Source of the DNA: an uncultured Oscillospiraceae bacterium
GTDB lineage: Bacteria > Bacillota > Clostridia > Oscillospirales > Oscillospiraceae
Direction of reading: 5' to 3'
NCBI GenBank assembly: GCA_944385405.1
Contig: CALWXB010000001.1
Coordinates: 1 to 64,000, forward strand
DNA length: 64,000 nt
Under the pieces are notes generated by a model, which did no database searches, was not told the origin of the DNA, and worked only from the letters and a program-made list of their open reading frames with translations. The translations under genes were made by a program, and so were the position numbers. Below are positions 34,196 to 42,363 of the stretch, in pieces; positions within the stretch are counted from its first letter, which is position 1; every line of letters starts with the position of its first letter.

Positions 34196-35314
34196 TTACT
34201 GATGGGCAGCCAGCCACTCCTTGGCGGCCTTGTCGGTGTCCAGGATAGCCTGGGTGAACTGCTCCTTGGTGATGGGGGTGGGCACGTAGTTCCAGTTGTC
34301 CATGCTGGAGGACTTCTCCACCAGGGTGGGCAGATCGGCCTCGGTGAGTTCGATGGCCTCCATGGTCATGGGCAGGCCCAGGGCCTTGTAGAAGGGGAAC
34401 AGGCTGTCCCGCTTCTCGAACTGCTTGTCCAGGGTCAGCAGCACCAGGATGCCCAGGGACACCACCTCGCCGTGGAGATGCTTGTGGGCGCCGGGGCAGA
34501 CAGTGCAGCCATAGTAGAAGCCGTGGGCGATGGAGTCATTGTAGAAGTACTCGTTCTTTACGGAGGTATCCACCGTCAGGTTGGAGACCATGCCGGCGGT
34601 GATGACGATGCCCAGCGTGACCTGCTGGAGCTCATAGCCGTCCACATGGTTGCGGATCTGCTCCATGGCCTTCTCGCCGTAGTGCAGGAAGGCGGAGGTG
34701 CAGCACTTGGCGATGGAGGTGCCCATCAAAGGCGCATGCTGGATGTTGAACGCAGCCAGGTCGTTGCGGGCAGCGAACTCAGACTCGAACTCCTTGGCCA
34801 GGGAATCGCCGATACCGGCCCACACGTACTCAGCGGGGGAGTTGGCGATGATCTCGCTGTCCATGAAGGTGTGGATGGCGCAGCGCTTGGGATAGTACAG
34901 ATCGCGCATCGCGCCGTCGGGATAGTACATGACGCACAGGGTGGTGCAGCTGGCGCAGTTGGAGGCCAGGGTGGGGAACGCGAAGATGGGCTTGTTCAGG
35001 TGGCCGGCAGCGCACTTGGCAGTGTCCATGGCACGGCCGCCGCCCACGCCGAAGATCATGTCGGCATCCTTCACCTCGGGCATGGCTTCCAGCATGGCGG
35101 CGTTTTCATAGGAGGCCTCGCCGCCGAACCAGATGGGCTCGCCCAGCTCCAGATCGGTGCCCTCCAGGGCGGCCTTCAGCTTGGGCATGGCCTTGCTCAG
35201 AGCGGTGTGACCGCCGATGATGGCGACCTTCTTGCCGTAAGGACGGGCGATGTCGTAGACCTCCTTATAGCAGTCGGGACCGATACTCCAAGCAGGCAGA
35301 TACAATGTGTTCAT
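34196..35314 (-). CDS. Iron-containing alcohol dehydrogenase / glycerol dehydrogenase family
   Basis: A 372-residue group III (metal-dependent) dehydrogenase. It shows KVAIIGGHTALSK, IFGVGGGRAMDTAKCAAGHLNKPIFAFPTLASNCA (NAD site and family motif), the metal-site aspartate in VWAGIGDSLAKEFES and the histidines in IAHGFYYGCTVCPGAHKHLHGEVVSLGI. Members reduce or oxidise glycerol, aldehydes or hydroxyketones. The start at 35314 follows AAGGAGGAG. It lies between the second cupin and an SDR and has its own promoter. Confidence 0.86.
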   Translation of the reverse strand: MNTLYLPAWSIGPDCYKEVYDIARPYGKKVAIIGGHTALSKAMPKLKAALEGTDLELGEPIWFGGEASYENAAMLEAMPEVKDADMIFGVGGGRAMDTAKCAAGHLNKPIFAFPTLASNCASCTTLCVMYYPDGAMRDLYYPKRCAIHTFMDSEIIANSPAEYVWAGIGDSLAKEFESEFAARNDLAAFNIQHAPLMGTSIAKCCTSAFLHYGEKAMEQIRNHVDGYELQQVTLGIVITAGMVSNLTVDTSVKNEYFYNDSIAHGFYYGCTVCPGAHKHLHGEVVSLGILVLLTLDKQFEKRDSLFPFYKALGLPMTMEAIELTEADLPTLVEKSSSMDNWNYVPTPITKEQFTQAILDTDKAAKEWLAAHQ

Positions 35315-35383
35315 GATAAACTCCTCCTTCAAATATGTTCGAAAATACATTCGGAAGTTCTGTATTCGCACGGGTACAAGAAT

Positions 35384-35413
35384 ATAATACCAACAGTCAA
35401 AAGCCGCTGTCAA
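35384..35413 (-). promoter_or_regulatory. Promoter of the alcohol dehydrogenase gene
   Basis: TTGACA (35408-35413), an 18-base spacer and TATTAT (35384-35389) on the minus strand, about 70 bases before the start codon. Confidence 0.75.
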
Positions 35414-35501
35414 TATGCAAAACGCAACGCAAAACCAGCCGTTTTCTGTATAAAACAGCGGTCAAAAGTTCAAAGGTTTCTAAATGGGGCCGCAAAAACG
35501 A

Positions 35502-35846
35502 TTACTCCGTAATAATCAGCGCGATCATCTCCACCGGTTCATCGGTACGGTTTTCCAGGCCGTGGCCCTGTCCGTAGCCGGTGGCGCCGATATCGCCGGC
35601 CCGGAGGATCACTTCGGTGCCGTTGTCGTTGAATACCGCCTCGCCCTTGATGATGTAATAGAACTCCGTCTCGTGATCGTGGGTGTGATAGCCGATGGAG
35701 CAGCCCGGGTCCACCACCGTATGGGTGAACAGGCGGCCGTGGCCGTAGAGGCCCTCCTTGTCCGTCAGATCCTTGACGTGGATCAGGCCCTTGCCCTCCC
35801 ACACGCGCACATCCTTGCGGGGGCAATTCTCCGAAAGCGTGTACAT
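35502..35846 (-). CDS. Single-domain cupin protein (copy 2)
   Basis: A 114-residue cupin, colinear and about 70 percent identical by eye with the one at 18900-19244. It shares EGLYGHGR, the metal-site stretch YHTHDHETEFYYIIKGEAVFNDNGTEV and GYGQGHGLENRTDEP; the first motif has HTHDHE where copy 1 has HPHVHE. The start at 35846 follows GAAGGAGGGACGTTCC. It marks the other end of the catabolic locus. Confidence 0.87.
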   Translation of the reverse strand: MYTLSENCPRKDVRVWEGKGLIHVKDLTDKEGLYGHGRLFTHTVVDPGCSIGYHTHDHETEFYYIIKGEAVFNDNGTEVILRAGDIGATGYGQGHGLENRTDEPVEMIALIITE

Positions 35847-35988
35847 GGAACGTCCCTCCTTCTGCGTCTTTGCCGCCGCGCCCTTGCATGAGCGGCAGCA
35901 AAATGGTAAAATCAGCTTTAATACGATTACGATTATGATAGCAAAGCGGCCCTGGAAAGTCCAGCGGCCGCCAGGAAAAGGAGCATAT

Positions 35989-37038
35989 ATGAAAAGAGTT
36001 TTCCTGTTGTTGACAACTGCGGCTCTGCTGCTCTCCGGCTGTGTGGGCACCCAGATACAGGAACCTCCTCCGGAGGAAAACGATTCACTGACTCTGGAGA
36101 CTCTGGCTGTGGAGATCCCCCGGGACGGGCAGGACACCGACACACTGCGTCAGGCAGCCAAAACCCTGCCGGCCTTGCTCCAGCAGGCATTGGCGGATCA
36201 GGGCGTGGCCGTCGGAGAGGTCCGGATCACGGCGGGTTCCTCCCATGCCGCCACGGCCCAGGCCCTGTCCCAGGGCAGCGTGGACCTGGCTTTTCTGCCT
36301 GCCCAGGACCTGGCCCAGCAGGCGGAAGAGGTCCCCGTGATCCTGCTCTCCGGCCCCTCCTTTCAGGACTGCGGTACAGAATTGGAAAACTGGAACAGCG
36401 GCAGTGGGCAGGCCGCGGCAGGCCATCAGGGCCTGATCTGCACCGCTCCCACGGAATACGGCCGCAATCTGGCCCGCCGTGCCGGGGACCTGACCTGGGA
36501 GGAACTGACCCGGGCCCGCTGGGGCGTTTTGCGGGAGGATTCCCTGCTCTGCCGCCAGGCTGTGGATCTCTGGCTGGCAGACCACTACGAGGGAAATACC
36601 CTCTCCGATCTGTCGGAGGTGACGGTATTCGGCGATGAGACCGCCCTGCTGAAAGCCGCCGCTGCAGGCGAGATCGACCTCTTCCCCATGGACGCATCCC
36701 TGCGGGATCGCTGGACCAATCTCTGGACGCTGTCCCCCGACGAACTGGACCGGTGGGGCGACAGCGGCCTGGGCCGCACCGCGCCGCTTTGGGAGGACGT
36801 GTCCGTGGCGGGCCTGACGGAGCGTTTTTACGATATGGCCGCGGCAGTGCGGCCCGACAACGGCGCGCTGGCCGATCCCCGGTTTGCGCAGGCCCTGGCT
36901 GCAGCCATCGAATCCCTCACCGTTTCCGCCGGGGAGGACACCCGACAGCTGGCCCAGGCAGTGTTCGGCACCTCCGGCTACGCCGCCGCTCCCGAAGGCG
37001 CTCTGAACGCTGCCCGACGGCTGGAAACGCTGGCGTAA
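35989..37038 (+). CDS. PhnD-like substrate-binding lipoprotein, orphan
   Basis: A 349-residue lipoprotein: MKRVFLLLTTAALLLSGC with lipidated Cys18, then a PhnD/TAXI-type periplasmic-binding fold (ALADQGVAVGEVRITAGSSHAATAQALSQGSVDLAFLPAQDLA; ARWGVLREDSLLCRQAVDLWLAD; LLKAAAAGEIDLFPMDAS). Such receptors bind phosphonate, phosphite or other small anions for ABC transport. No permease or ATPase gene is adjacent, so it either works with distant subunits or as a sensor. Ribosome site AAAAGGAGC. Confidence 0.75.
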   Translation: MKRVFLLLTTAALLLSGCVGTQIQEPPPEENDSLTLETLAVEIPRDGQDTDTLRQAAKTLPALLQQALADQGVAVGEVRITAGSSHAATAQALSQGSVDLAFLPAQDLAQQAEEVPVILLSGPSFQDCGTELENWNSGSGQAAAGHQGLICTAPTEYGRNLARRAGDLTWEELTRARWGVLREDSLLCRQAVDLWLADHYEGNTLSDLSEVTVFGDETALLKAAAAGEIDLFPMDASLRDRWTNLWTLSPDELDRWGDSGLGRTAPLWEDVSVAGLTERFYDMAAAVRPDNGALADPRFAQALAAAIESLTVSAGEDTRQLAQAVFGTSGYAAAPEGALNAARRLETLA

Positions 37039-37071
37039 CGGCACAGAACACCGCTGCCGACCGGCGCGTCT

Positions 37072-37099
37072 TTGTGTAAATCAGAAAATTTTTTATAGT
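37072..37099 (+). promoter_or_regulatory. Probable promoter of the histidine operon
   Basis: TTGTGT (37072-37077), 16 bases and TATAGT (37094-37099) lie about 90 bases before the first his gene. A stem TTTACTTT/AAAGTAAA and a GGGGCGGCGCCCC element occupy the leader. No T-box motif is visible. Confidence 0.6.
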
Positions 37100-37188
37100 A
37101 GCGAATTACCACTTTACTTTGTTAGCAAAAGAAAGTAAAATGAAAGGCATCACTACGGGGCGGCGCCCCGGCAAGGAGGATCACCTCT

Positions 37189-38763
37189 ATGGAACTGGAT
37201 CTCAATATGCTGCGTCCCCAGGAACGGGTCTCACTGCAGCTGCGCTTATTATATGAGGAGGCAGGCTTTTGCCAGTACCGCATGGGCCGCTTTGAGGAGT
37301 ACGGCCTCTACCAGGAGAACCGGCGGTTCCTCTCCAGCGAGCAGGTCATTACGTTCACAGATCTGGACGGCCGGCTGCTGGCATTGAAGCCGGACGTGAC
37401 CCTCTCCATCGCCAAGAACGCCCAGGTGGAGCCCGGCGGCTGCGGCCGGTTCTACTATCTGGAAAATGTCTACCGTCCCAGCCAGGAGAGCCACACCTTC
37501 CAGGAGATCAGCCAGATGGGCCTGGAGTGCATCGGCCGGGTGGACGACGATGTCACCGCTCAGACGGTATCCCTGGCCATCCGGAGCCTGCAGGCTACGG
37601 GGCGCCCCTTTGTGCTGGAGCTGAGCCACATGGGCTTCGTCACGGGCCTCTTTGACGCCGTGGGCGCGCCGGAGGCTCTGCGCCCCCGGCTGTTGACCTG
37701 CATCCGGGACAAAAATGCCCACGAGCTGCAAAAATACGCCGCAGAGGCGGGGCTTCCCCGCCGGGGCACCGATGCGCTGTGCCGCCTCAGCGCACTGACA
37801 GGAAACTGGGAGGACGTGCTGGCGGCGGCGGAGCCCCTGGCCCTCAACGCCGCCATGGGCGACGCCCTGACGGAGCTGCGGACGCTGTGTCAGGCGCTGG
37901 CAGGCGAGGGCCGCGCCGACGCGGTGACGCTGGATCTGTCCCTGGTCAACGACATGGACTACTACAACGGCCTGGTGATGCAGGGGTATCTGGAGGGGCT
38001 GCCCCGGGCGGTGCTGCGGGGCGGGCGCTATGATCCCCTGGCCGCCCAGTTCCGCCCCGGCGGCAAAGCCGTGGGCTTCGCCCTGTACCTGGATGAGCTG
38101 GAGCGCATGGGCGATCCCGCTCCCCAGGAGGAGCGGACCATGCTGTCCGTGGCCCTGCCCAAGGGCCGTCTGGGCGACAAGGTCTACGACCTGCTGGCGG
38201 GCGTGGGCTACGGCTGTCCGGAGAATTACAACGACACCCGGAAACTGGTGGTGGAGAACCCCGAAGCAGGCATCCGCTACTTCCTGGTCAAGCCCAGCGA
38301 CGTGGCCATCTACGTCGAGCACGGCGCGGCGGACATCGGCATCGTGGGCAAGGACATCCTGGCCGAGTCCGGCGCCGATGTCTACGAGCTGCTGGACACG
38401 GGCCTGGGCAAATGCCGGATGTGCGTGGCCGGTCCCAAGGACTTTGCCGACGACCCCGGCCGGGCGCTGCGGGTGGCCACCAAGTTCGTGAATATCGCCA
38501 AGCGGTATTACGCCGCCCAGGGCCGGGACATCGACATCATCAAGCTCAACGGCTCCATCGAGCTGGCCCCCATCCTGGGCCTGTCCGACGTGATCGTGGA
38601 CATCGTGGAGACCGGCACCACCCTGCGGGAGAACGATTTGAAGGTCCTGACGGAATTCATGCCCATTTCCGCCCGGTTCATCGCCAACCGGGCCAGCTAT
38701 CAGTTCAAGCACCGGGAGATCACGGCGCTGGTGGAAAAACTCGCGGAGGTGACGGAGCAATGA
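37189..38763 (+). CDS. HisZ-HisG fusion: ATP phosphoribosyltransferase regulatory plus catalytic subunit
   Basis: A single 524-residue reading frame joins HisZ (residues 1 to about 312) to the short form of HisG (318-524). HisZ is a histidyl-tRNA-synthetase-like regulatory subunit: LDGRLLALKPDVTLSIAKN, LVNDMDYYNGLVMQGYLEG, LRGGRYDPLAAQF. The HisG part begins MLSVALPKGRLGDKVYDLL and has KPSDVAIYVEHGAADIGIVGKDIL and the PRPP loop VDIVETGTTLRENDL. Normally these are two genes forming a hetero-octamer. The junction carries AGGAGG eight bases before the ATG at 38140, so free HisG could also be made. First step of histidine synthesis; the stop overlaps hisD as ATGA. Confidence 0.9.
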   Translation: MELDLNMLRPQERVSLQLRLLYEEAGFCQYRMGRFEEYGLYQENRRFLSSEQVITFTDLDGRLLALKPDVTLSIAKNAQVEPGGCGRFYYLENVYRPSQESHTFQEISQMGLECIGRVDDDVTAQTVSLAIRSLQATGRPFVLELSHMGFVTGLFDAVGAPEALRPRLLTCIRDKNAHELQKYAAEAGLPRRGTDALCRLSALTGNWEDVLAAAEPLALNAAMGDALTELRTLCQALAGEGRADAVTLDLSLVNDMDYYNGLVMQGYLEGLPRAVLRGGRYDPLAAQFRPGGKAVGFALYLDELERMGDPAPQEERTMLSVALPKGRLGDKVYDLLAGVGYGCPENYNDTRKLVVENPEAGIRYFLVKPSDVAIYVEHGAADIGIVGKDILAESGADVYELLDTGLGKCRMCVAGPKDFADDPGRALRVATKFVNIAKRYYAAQGRDIDIIKLNGSIELAPILGLSDVIVDIVETGTTLRENDLKVLTEFMPISARFIANRASYQFKHREITALVEKLAEVTEQ

Positions 38764-40052
38764 TCCCCATTTATCAGTTCGATCAGCTCTCCCCGGAGCA
38801 GATCCTGAACCGGGACATCCGGGCCGAGGCGGATGTGGACGCCGCCGTGGATGAGATCTTGCGTGCGGTCCGCGCCCGGGGCGATGACGCCCTGCGGGAC
38901 TGCACCCGCCGCTTCGACAGCGCGGAGATCGGTGATCTGGAAGTCTCCCGGGCGGAGCTGGACGCGGCCCGGGAGGCCGTGGGGCCGGACTTTCTCGCCA
39001 CGCTGGAAATGGCGGCGGAGAACATCCGCCGCTTCCATGAACGGCAGGTCCACCGGGATTTCATCCTGGCCGACCGCCCCGGCATCGTCATGGGACAGCG
39101 GTACACCCCCATTCAGAAGGTGGGCATCTGCGTGCCCCGGAGCCCCGAGGCCTTCCCCTCCACCATTTTGATGAACGTGATCCCCGCCCGCATCGCCGGG
39201 GTGGAGGAGATCGTGCTGGTGACGCCGCCGGACGCCGGCGGCACCGTCAGCCCCGCCGCTCTGGCAGCGGCATCCATCGCCGGCGCCACCCGGGTGTTCC
39301 GGGTAGGCGGCGCCCAGGCGGTGGCCGCCCTGGCCTACGGTACGGAGAGCGTGCCCCGGGTAGACAAGATCGTGGGCCCCGGCGGCATCTTCGTGGCCAC
39401 CGCCAAGCGCAAGGTGTTCGGCCAGGTGGCCATCGACATGATCGCCGGCCCCAGCGAGATCCTGGTGCTCTCCGACGGGAAGTCCGATCCTGCCTGGGTG
39501 GCGGCGGACCTTTTGAGCCAGGCTGAGCATGACGTGCGGGCTTCCGCCGTGCTGGTGACGGACAGCCCGGAGCTGGCCGCCGCCGTTCAGACGGAGGTGG
39601 AGCAGCAGCTTTCCGCCCTCCCCCGCTGTGAGGTGGCCCGCCGTGCCATCCAGGAAAACAGCAAGATCATCGTCACCGGCAGCCTGGACCAGGCCCTGGA
39701 GGCCGCCAACGCCATCGCTCCGGAGCACTTGGAACTGTGCGTGGACGATCCCTTCGCCCTGCTGCCCCGGGTGCGCAACGCCGGCAGCGTCTTTCTGGGC
39801 CGCACCGCGCCGGAGGCCCTGGGAGACTACTTCGCAGGGCCCAACCACACCCTGCCTACCTCCGGCACCGCCCGGTTCTCCAGCCCTCTGGGGGTGGACG
39901 ATTTTGTCAAGCGCTCCAGCTTCCTCTATTATGATTCCGCGGCCCTGGCTCCGGTGGCGGAGCGCATTGCCGACTTTGCCCGCCGGGAGGGCCTGGAGGC
40001 CCACGCCCGCTCCGTGCTGATCCGTCAAACTTCTCAGGAGGTGTCCCCATGA
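38760..40052 (+). CDS. hisD: Histidinol dehydrogenase
   Basis: Two-step NAD oxidation of histidinol to histidine. The 430-residue protein has the family stretches YTPIQKVGICVPRSPEAFPSTILMNVIPARIAGV, VGGAQAVAALAYGTESVPRVDKIVGPGGIFVATAKR, MIAGPSEILVLSD, LSQAEHDVRASAVLVTDS and YFAGPNHTLPTSGTARF, with the zinc and catalytic histidines. The start overlaps the fused hisZ-hisG stop. Confidence 0.96.
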   Translation: MIPIYQFDQLSPEQILNRDIRAEADVDAAVDEILRAVRARGDDALRDCTRRFDSAEIGDLEVSRAELDAAREAVGPDFLATLEMAAENIRRFHERQVHRDFILADRPGIVMGQRYTPIQKVGICVPRSPEAFPSTILMNVIPARIAGVEEIVLVTPPDAGGTVSPAALAAASIAGATRVFRVGGAQAVAALAYGTESVPRVDKIVGPGGIFVATAKRKVFGQVAIDMIAGPSEILVLSDGKSDPAWVAADLLSQAEHDVRASAVLVTDSPELAAAVQTEVEQQLSALPRCEVARRAIQENSKIIVTGSLDQALEAANAIAPEHLELCVDDPFALLPRVRNAGSVFLGRTAPEALGDYFAGPNHTLPTSGTARFSSPLGVDDFVKRSSFLYYDSAALAPVAERIADFARREGLEAHARSVLIRQTSQEVSP

Positions 40053-41110
40053 GCCGTTTTCTCTCTCCCCGGGCCGCCGCCCTGGCGCCCTATACTCCCG
40101 GTGAGCAGCCCCAGGACCAGGCCTACATCAAGCTCAACACCAACGAAAGCCCCTTCCCCCCCTCCCCCAAGGTGCTCCAGGCCGTCTCCCGGGCAGAGAT
40201 CCGGAAACTGAATCTCTACTCCGATCCCACCTGCGGCCGTCTCAACGCTGCCCTGGCCGCCCGGTACGGGCTCCAGCCGGAAAACGTCCTCTCCGCCAAC
40301 GGCTCCGATGAGATCCTGGCCTTTGCCTTCTGCGCCTTCTGCGGAAAGGGCGCGGCCTACGCCGACATCACCTACGGCTTTTATAAGGCCCAGAGCGCCC
40401 TCTTCGGCGTGGACACCACCATCGTGCCCCTGCGGGAGGATTTCACCCTGCATGTGGACGACTACATGGACTTCCCCGGCACCATCATCATCGCCAATCC
40501 CAACGCCCCCACCGGCATGGCCGTGCCCCGCGCCGACATCCAGCGGCTGCTGGACGCCGATCCGGACCGGCTGGTGATCGTAGACGAGGCGTACGTAGAT
40601 TTCGGTGCGGAGAGCTGCGTGCCCATGATCTACCGGTACGACAACCTTCTGGTGGTGCAGACCATGTCCAAGTCCCGGTCCCTGGCCGGCGGCCGGGTGG
40701 GCTATGCCCTGGGTGCACCGGAGCTCATCGCGGACCTCAATCGGGTGAAGTACAGCTTCAACCCCTACAATGTCAACCGCCTCTCCCTGGCCGCCGGCGC
40801 CGCCGCCGTGGAGGACGAGACCTATTTCCAGGCCTGCTGCGCCGCCGTCTGCCGTACCCGGGCCTGGGCCGCCGGAGAGCTGGAGGCCCTGGGGTGCACG
40901 GTGCTGCCCTCTCAGGCCAACTTCCTCTTCGTCCGCTGTCCCGGTCTCTCCGGGGGAGAGGTGTACCGGACGCTGCGGGAAAACGGCATTCTGGTGCGCT
41001 GGTTTGACAGCCCCCGCATCCGGGACTTCGTCCGCATCACCATCGGCGACCAGGAACAGATGCAGGCCCTGGTGGACCAGGTGGCCCAGATGCTGGAAGC
41101 AAACGCATGA
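40049..41110 (+). CDS. hisC: Histidinol-phosphate aminotransferase
   Basis: PLP enzyme of 353 residues converting imidazole-acetol phosphate to histidinol phosphate. It shows YIKLNTNESPFPPSP, NGSDEILAFAF, NPNAPTGMAVP, VDEAYVDFG, the PLP lysine in TMSKSRSLAGGRVGYALG and the phosphate-binding arginine region near the end (LREN GILVRWFDSP split by a family turn). ATGA overlap with hisD. Confidence 0.95.
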   Translation: MSRFLSPRAAALAPYTPGEQPQDQAYIKLNTNESPFPPSPKVLQAVSRAEIRKLNLYSDPTCGRLNAALAARYGLQPENVLSANGSDEILAFAFCAFCGKGAAYADITYGFYKAQSALFGVDTTIVPLREDFTLHVDDYMDFPGTIIIANPNAPTGMAVPRADIQRLLDADPDRLVIVDEAYVDFGAESCVPMIYRYDNLLVVQTMSKSRSLAGGRVGYALGAPELIADLNRVKYSFNPYNVNRLSLAAGAAAVEDETYFQACCAAVCRTRAWAAGELEALGCTVLPSQANFLFVRCPGLSGGEVYRTLRENGILVRWFDSPRIRDFVRITIGDQEQMQALVDQVAQMLEANA

Positions 41111-41124
41111 AAGGAGGCAAGGCC

Positions 41125-41712
41125 ATGCGCACCGCACACATCCAACGCGACACCCGGGAGACCCAGATCTCCCTGGACCTGTGCCTGGACGGCACCGGCA
41201 AGGCCGACATCCGCACCGGCTGCGGCTTTCTGGACCACATGCTGGAGCTCTTCGCCCGCCACGGCGATTTTGACCTCGCCGTGAATTGCCAGGGCGACAC
41301 CCAGGTGGATGACCACCACAGCGTGGAGGACATCGGCATCTGCCTGGGCCAGGCCTTCACCGACGCCCTGGGGGACAAGCGGGGCATCCGCCGCTACGGC
41401 CAGTTCCTGCTGCCTATGGACGAGACGCTGGTGCTGTGCGCCTGCGACCTCAGCGGCCGGGACTATTTGGGCTGGAGCGTGGACCTGCCCGCTGCCAAGG
41501 TGGGCACCTTCGACACGGAGCTGGCCAAGGAGTTCTGGCTGGGCTTCGTGCGCCGCTGCCCCGCCTCCGTCCACTTCCGGGAGCTTTCCGGCGAGAACAC
41601 CCACCACGTCCTGGAGGCCGTGTTCAAGGGGGCGGGCCGGATGCTGAAGGAGGCCGTGGCCCCTGACGAAAAGCACCTTCAGGACATCCCCAGCACCAAG
41701 GGCGTGCTGTGA
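41125..41712 (+). CDS. hisB: Imidazoleglycerol-phosphate dehydratase
   Basis: Monofunctional dehydratase of 195 residues with manganese-site histidine clusters: CGFLDHMLELFARHGDFD, DTQVDDHHSVEDIGICLGQA and GENTHHVLEAVFKG. The ATG at 41125 is preceded by AAAGGAGGCAAGGCC; an ATG overlapping the hisC stop at 41107 has no ribosome site. No HisN phosphatase domain is fused, in keeping with the separate PHP phosphatase later in the operon. Confidence 0.95.
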   Translation: MRTAHIQRDTRETQISLDLCLDGTGKADIRTGCGFLDHMLELFARHGDFDLAVNCQGDTQVDDHHSVEDIGICLGQAFTDALGDKRGIRRYGQFLLPMDETLVLCACDLSGRDYLGWSVDLPAAKVGTFDTELAKEFWLGFVRRCPASVHFRELSGENTHHVLEAVFKGAGRMLKEAVAPDEKHLQDIPSTKGVL

Positions 41713-41725
41713 CGGAGGTGGACGC

Positions 41726-42337
41726 ATGATCGCCATCGTGGATTACGGCGTGGGGAACCTCTTTTCCCTGCGCTCCAGTCTCCAGGCCCTGGGTCTGGAG
41801 GCGGAGGTCACCGGCGCGGCGGACCATCTCCGCGCCGCGGACCGCATCATCCTCCCCGGCGTGGGCGCCTTCGGCGACGCCCGGCGGAAGCTGGACGAGA
41901 CGGGGCTTGTCCCCGTGCTGCTGGAGGAAGCGGAGAAAAAGCCGCTGCTTGGCATCTGCCTGGGGATGCAGCTGCTCTTTGACAGGAGTTTCGAGTACGG
42001 GGAGCACCCCGGGCTGGGGCTGGTGCCCGGCGAGGTGGCCGCTCTCCGGGAGGACCTGGAGGACCCTGCGCTGAAGGTCCCCCACATGGGCTGGAACAGC
42101 CTGGAGATCCGCCGGGACGACCCCCTCTTCCGCTACGTGAAAAACGGGGAGTACGTCTACTATGTCCACAGCTTCTACGCCCGCCGCTGCACGGAGAGCA
42201 CCCTGGCCACATCCCGCTACGGGAACGTGGACGTCACCGGGGTGGTGCGCAGTGGCAACGTCTACGGCACCCAGTTCCACCCGGAGAAGTCCGGCGACAC
42301 GGGGCTGCGGCTGCTCAAGGCCTTCGGCGAGCTGTGA
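41726..42337 (+). CDS. hisH: Imidazole glycerol phosphate synthase, glutaminase subunit
   Basis: Class I glutaminase of 203 residues that supplies ammonia to HisF. The catalytic cysteine is in LGICLGMQLLFD and the His-Glu pair in GTQFHPEKSG; the start is IAIVDYGVGNLFSL. Ribosome site GGAGGTGGACGC. Confidence 0.95.
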   Translation: MIAIVDYGVGNLFSLRSSLQALGLEAEVTGAADHLRAADRIILPGVGAFGDARRKLDETGLVPVLLEEAEKKPLLGICLGMQLLFDRSFEYGEHPGLGLVPGEVAALREDLEDPALKVPHMGWNSLEIRRDDPLFRYVKNGEYVYYVHSFYARRCTESTLATSRYGNVDVTGVVRSGNVYGTQFHPEKSGDTGLRLLKAFGEL

Positions 42338-42363
42338 CAGCGCGCAAAAAAGGAGTGATCCCT

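Noticed and set aside
37039..37188. T-box or histidine leader peptide before the his operon
   Set aside because: No AGGGTGG-type T-box sequence and no short frame rich in histidine codons.
38125..38140. Frameshift or lost stop between hisZ and hisG as a sequencing error
   Set aside because: The domains join in frame through a short linker with an intact ribosome site and ATG, as expected for a true fusion or read-through design; an error is possible but not indicated.
41107..41124. hisB start overlapping the hisC stop
   Set aside because: That ATG lacks a ribosome site, while the ATG at 41125 follows AAAGGAGGCAAGGCC and gives the normal protein start.
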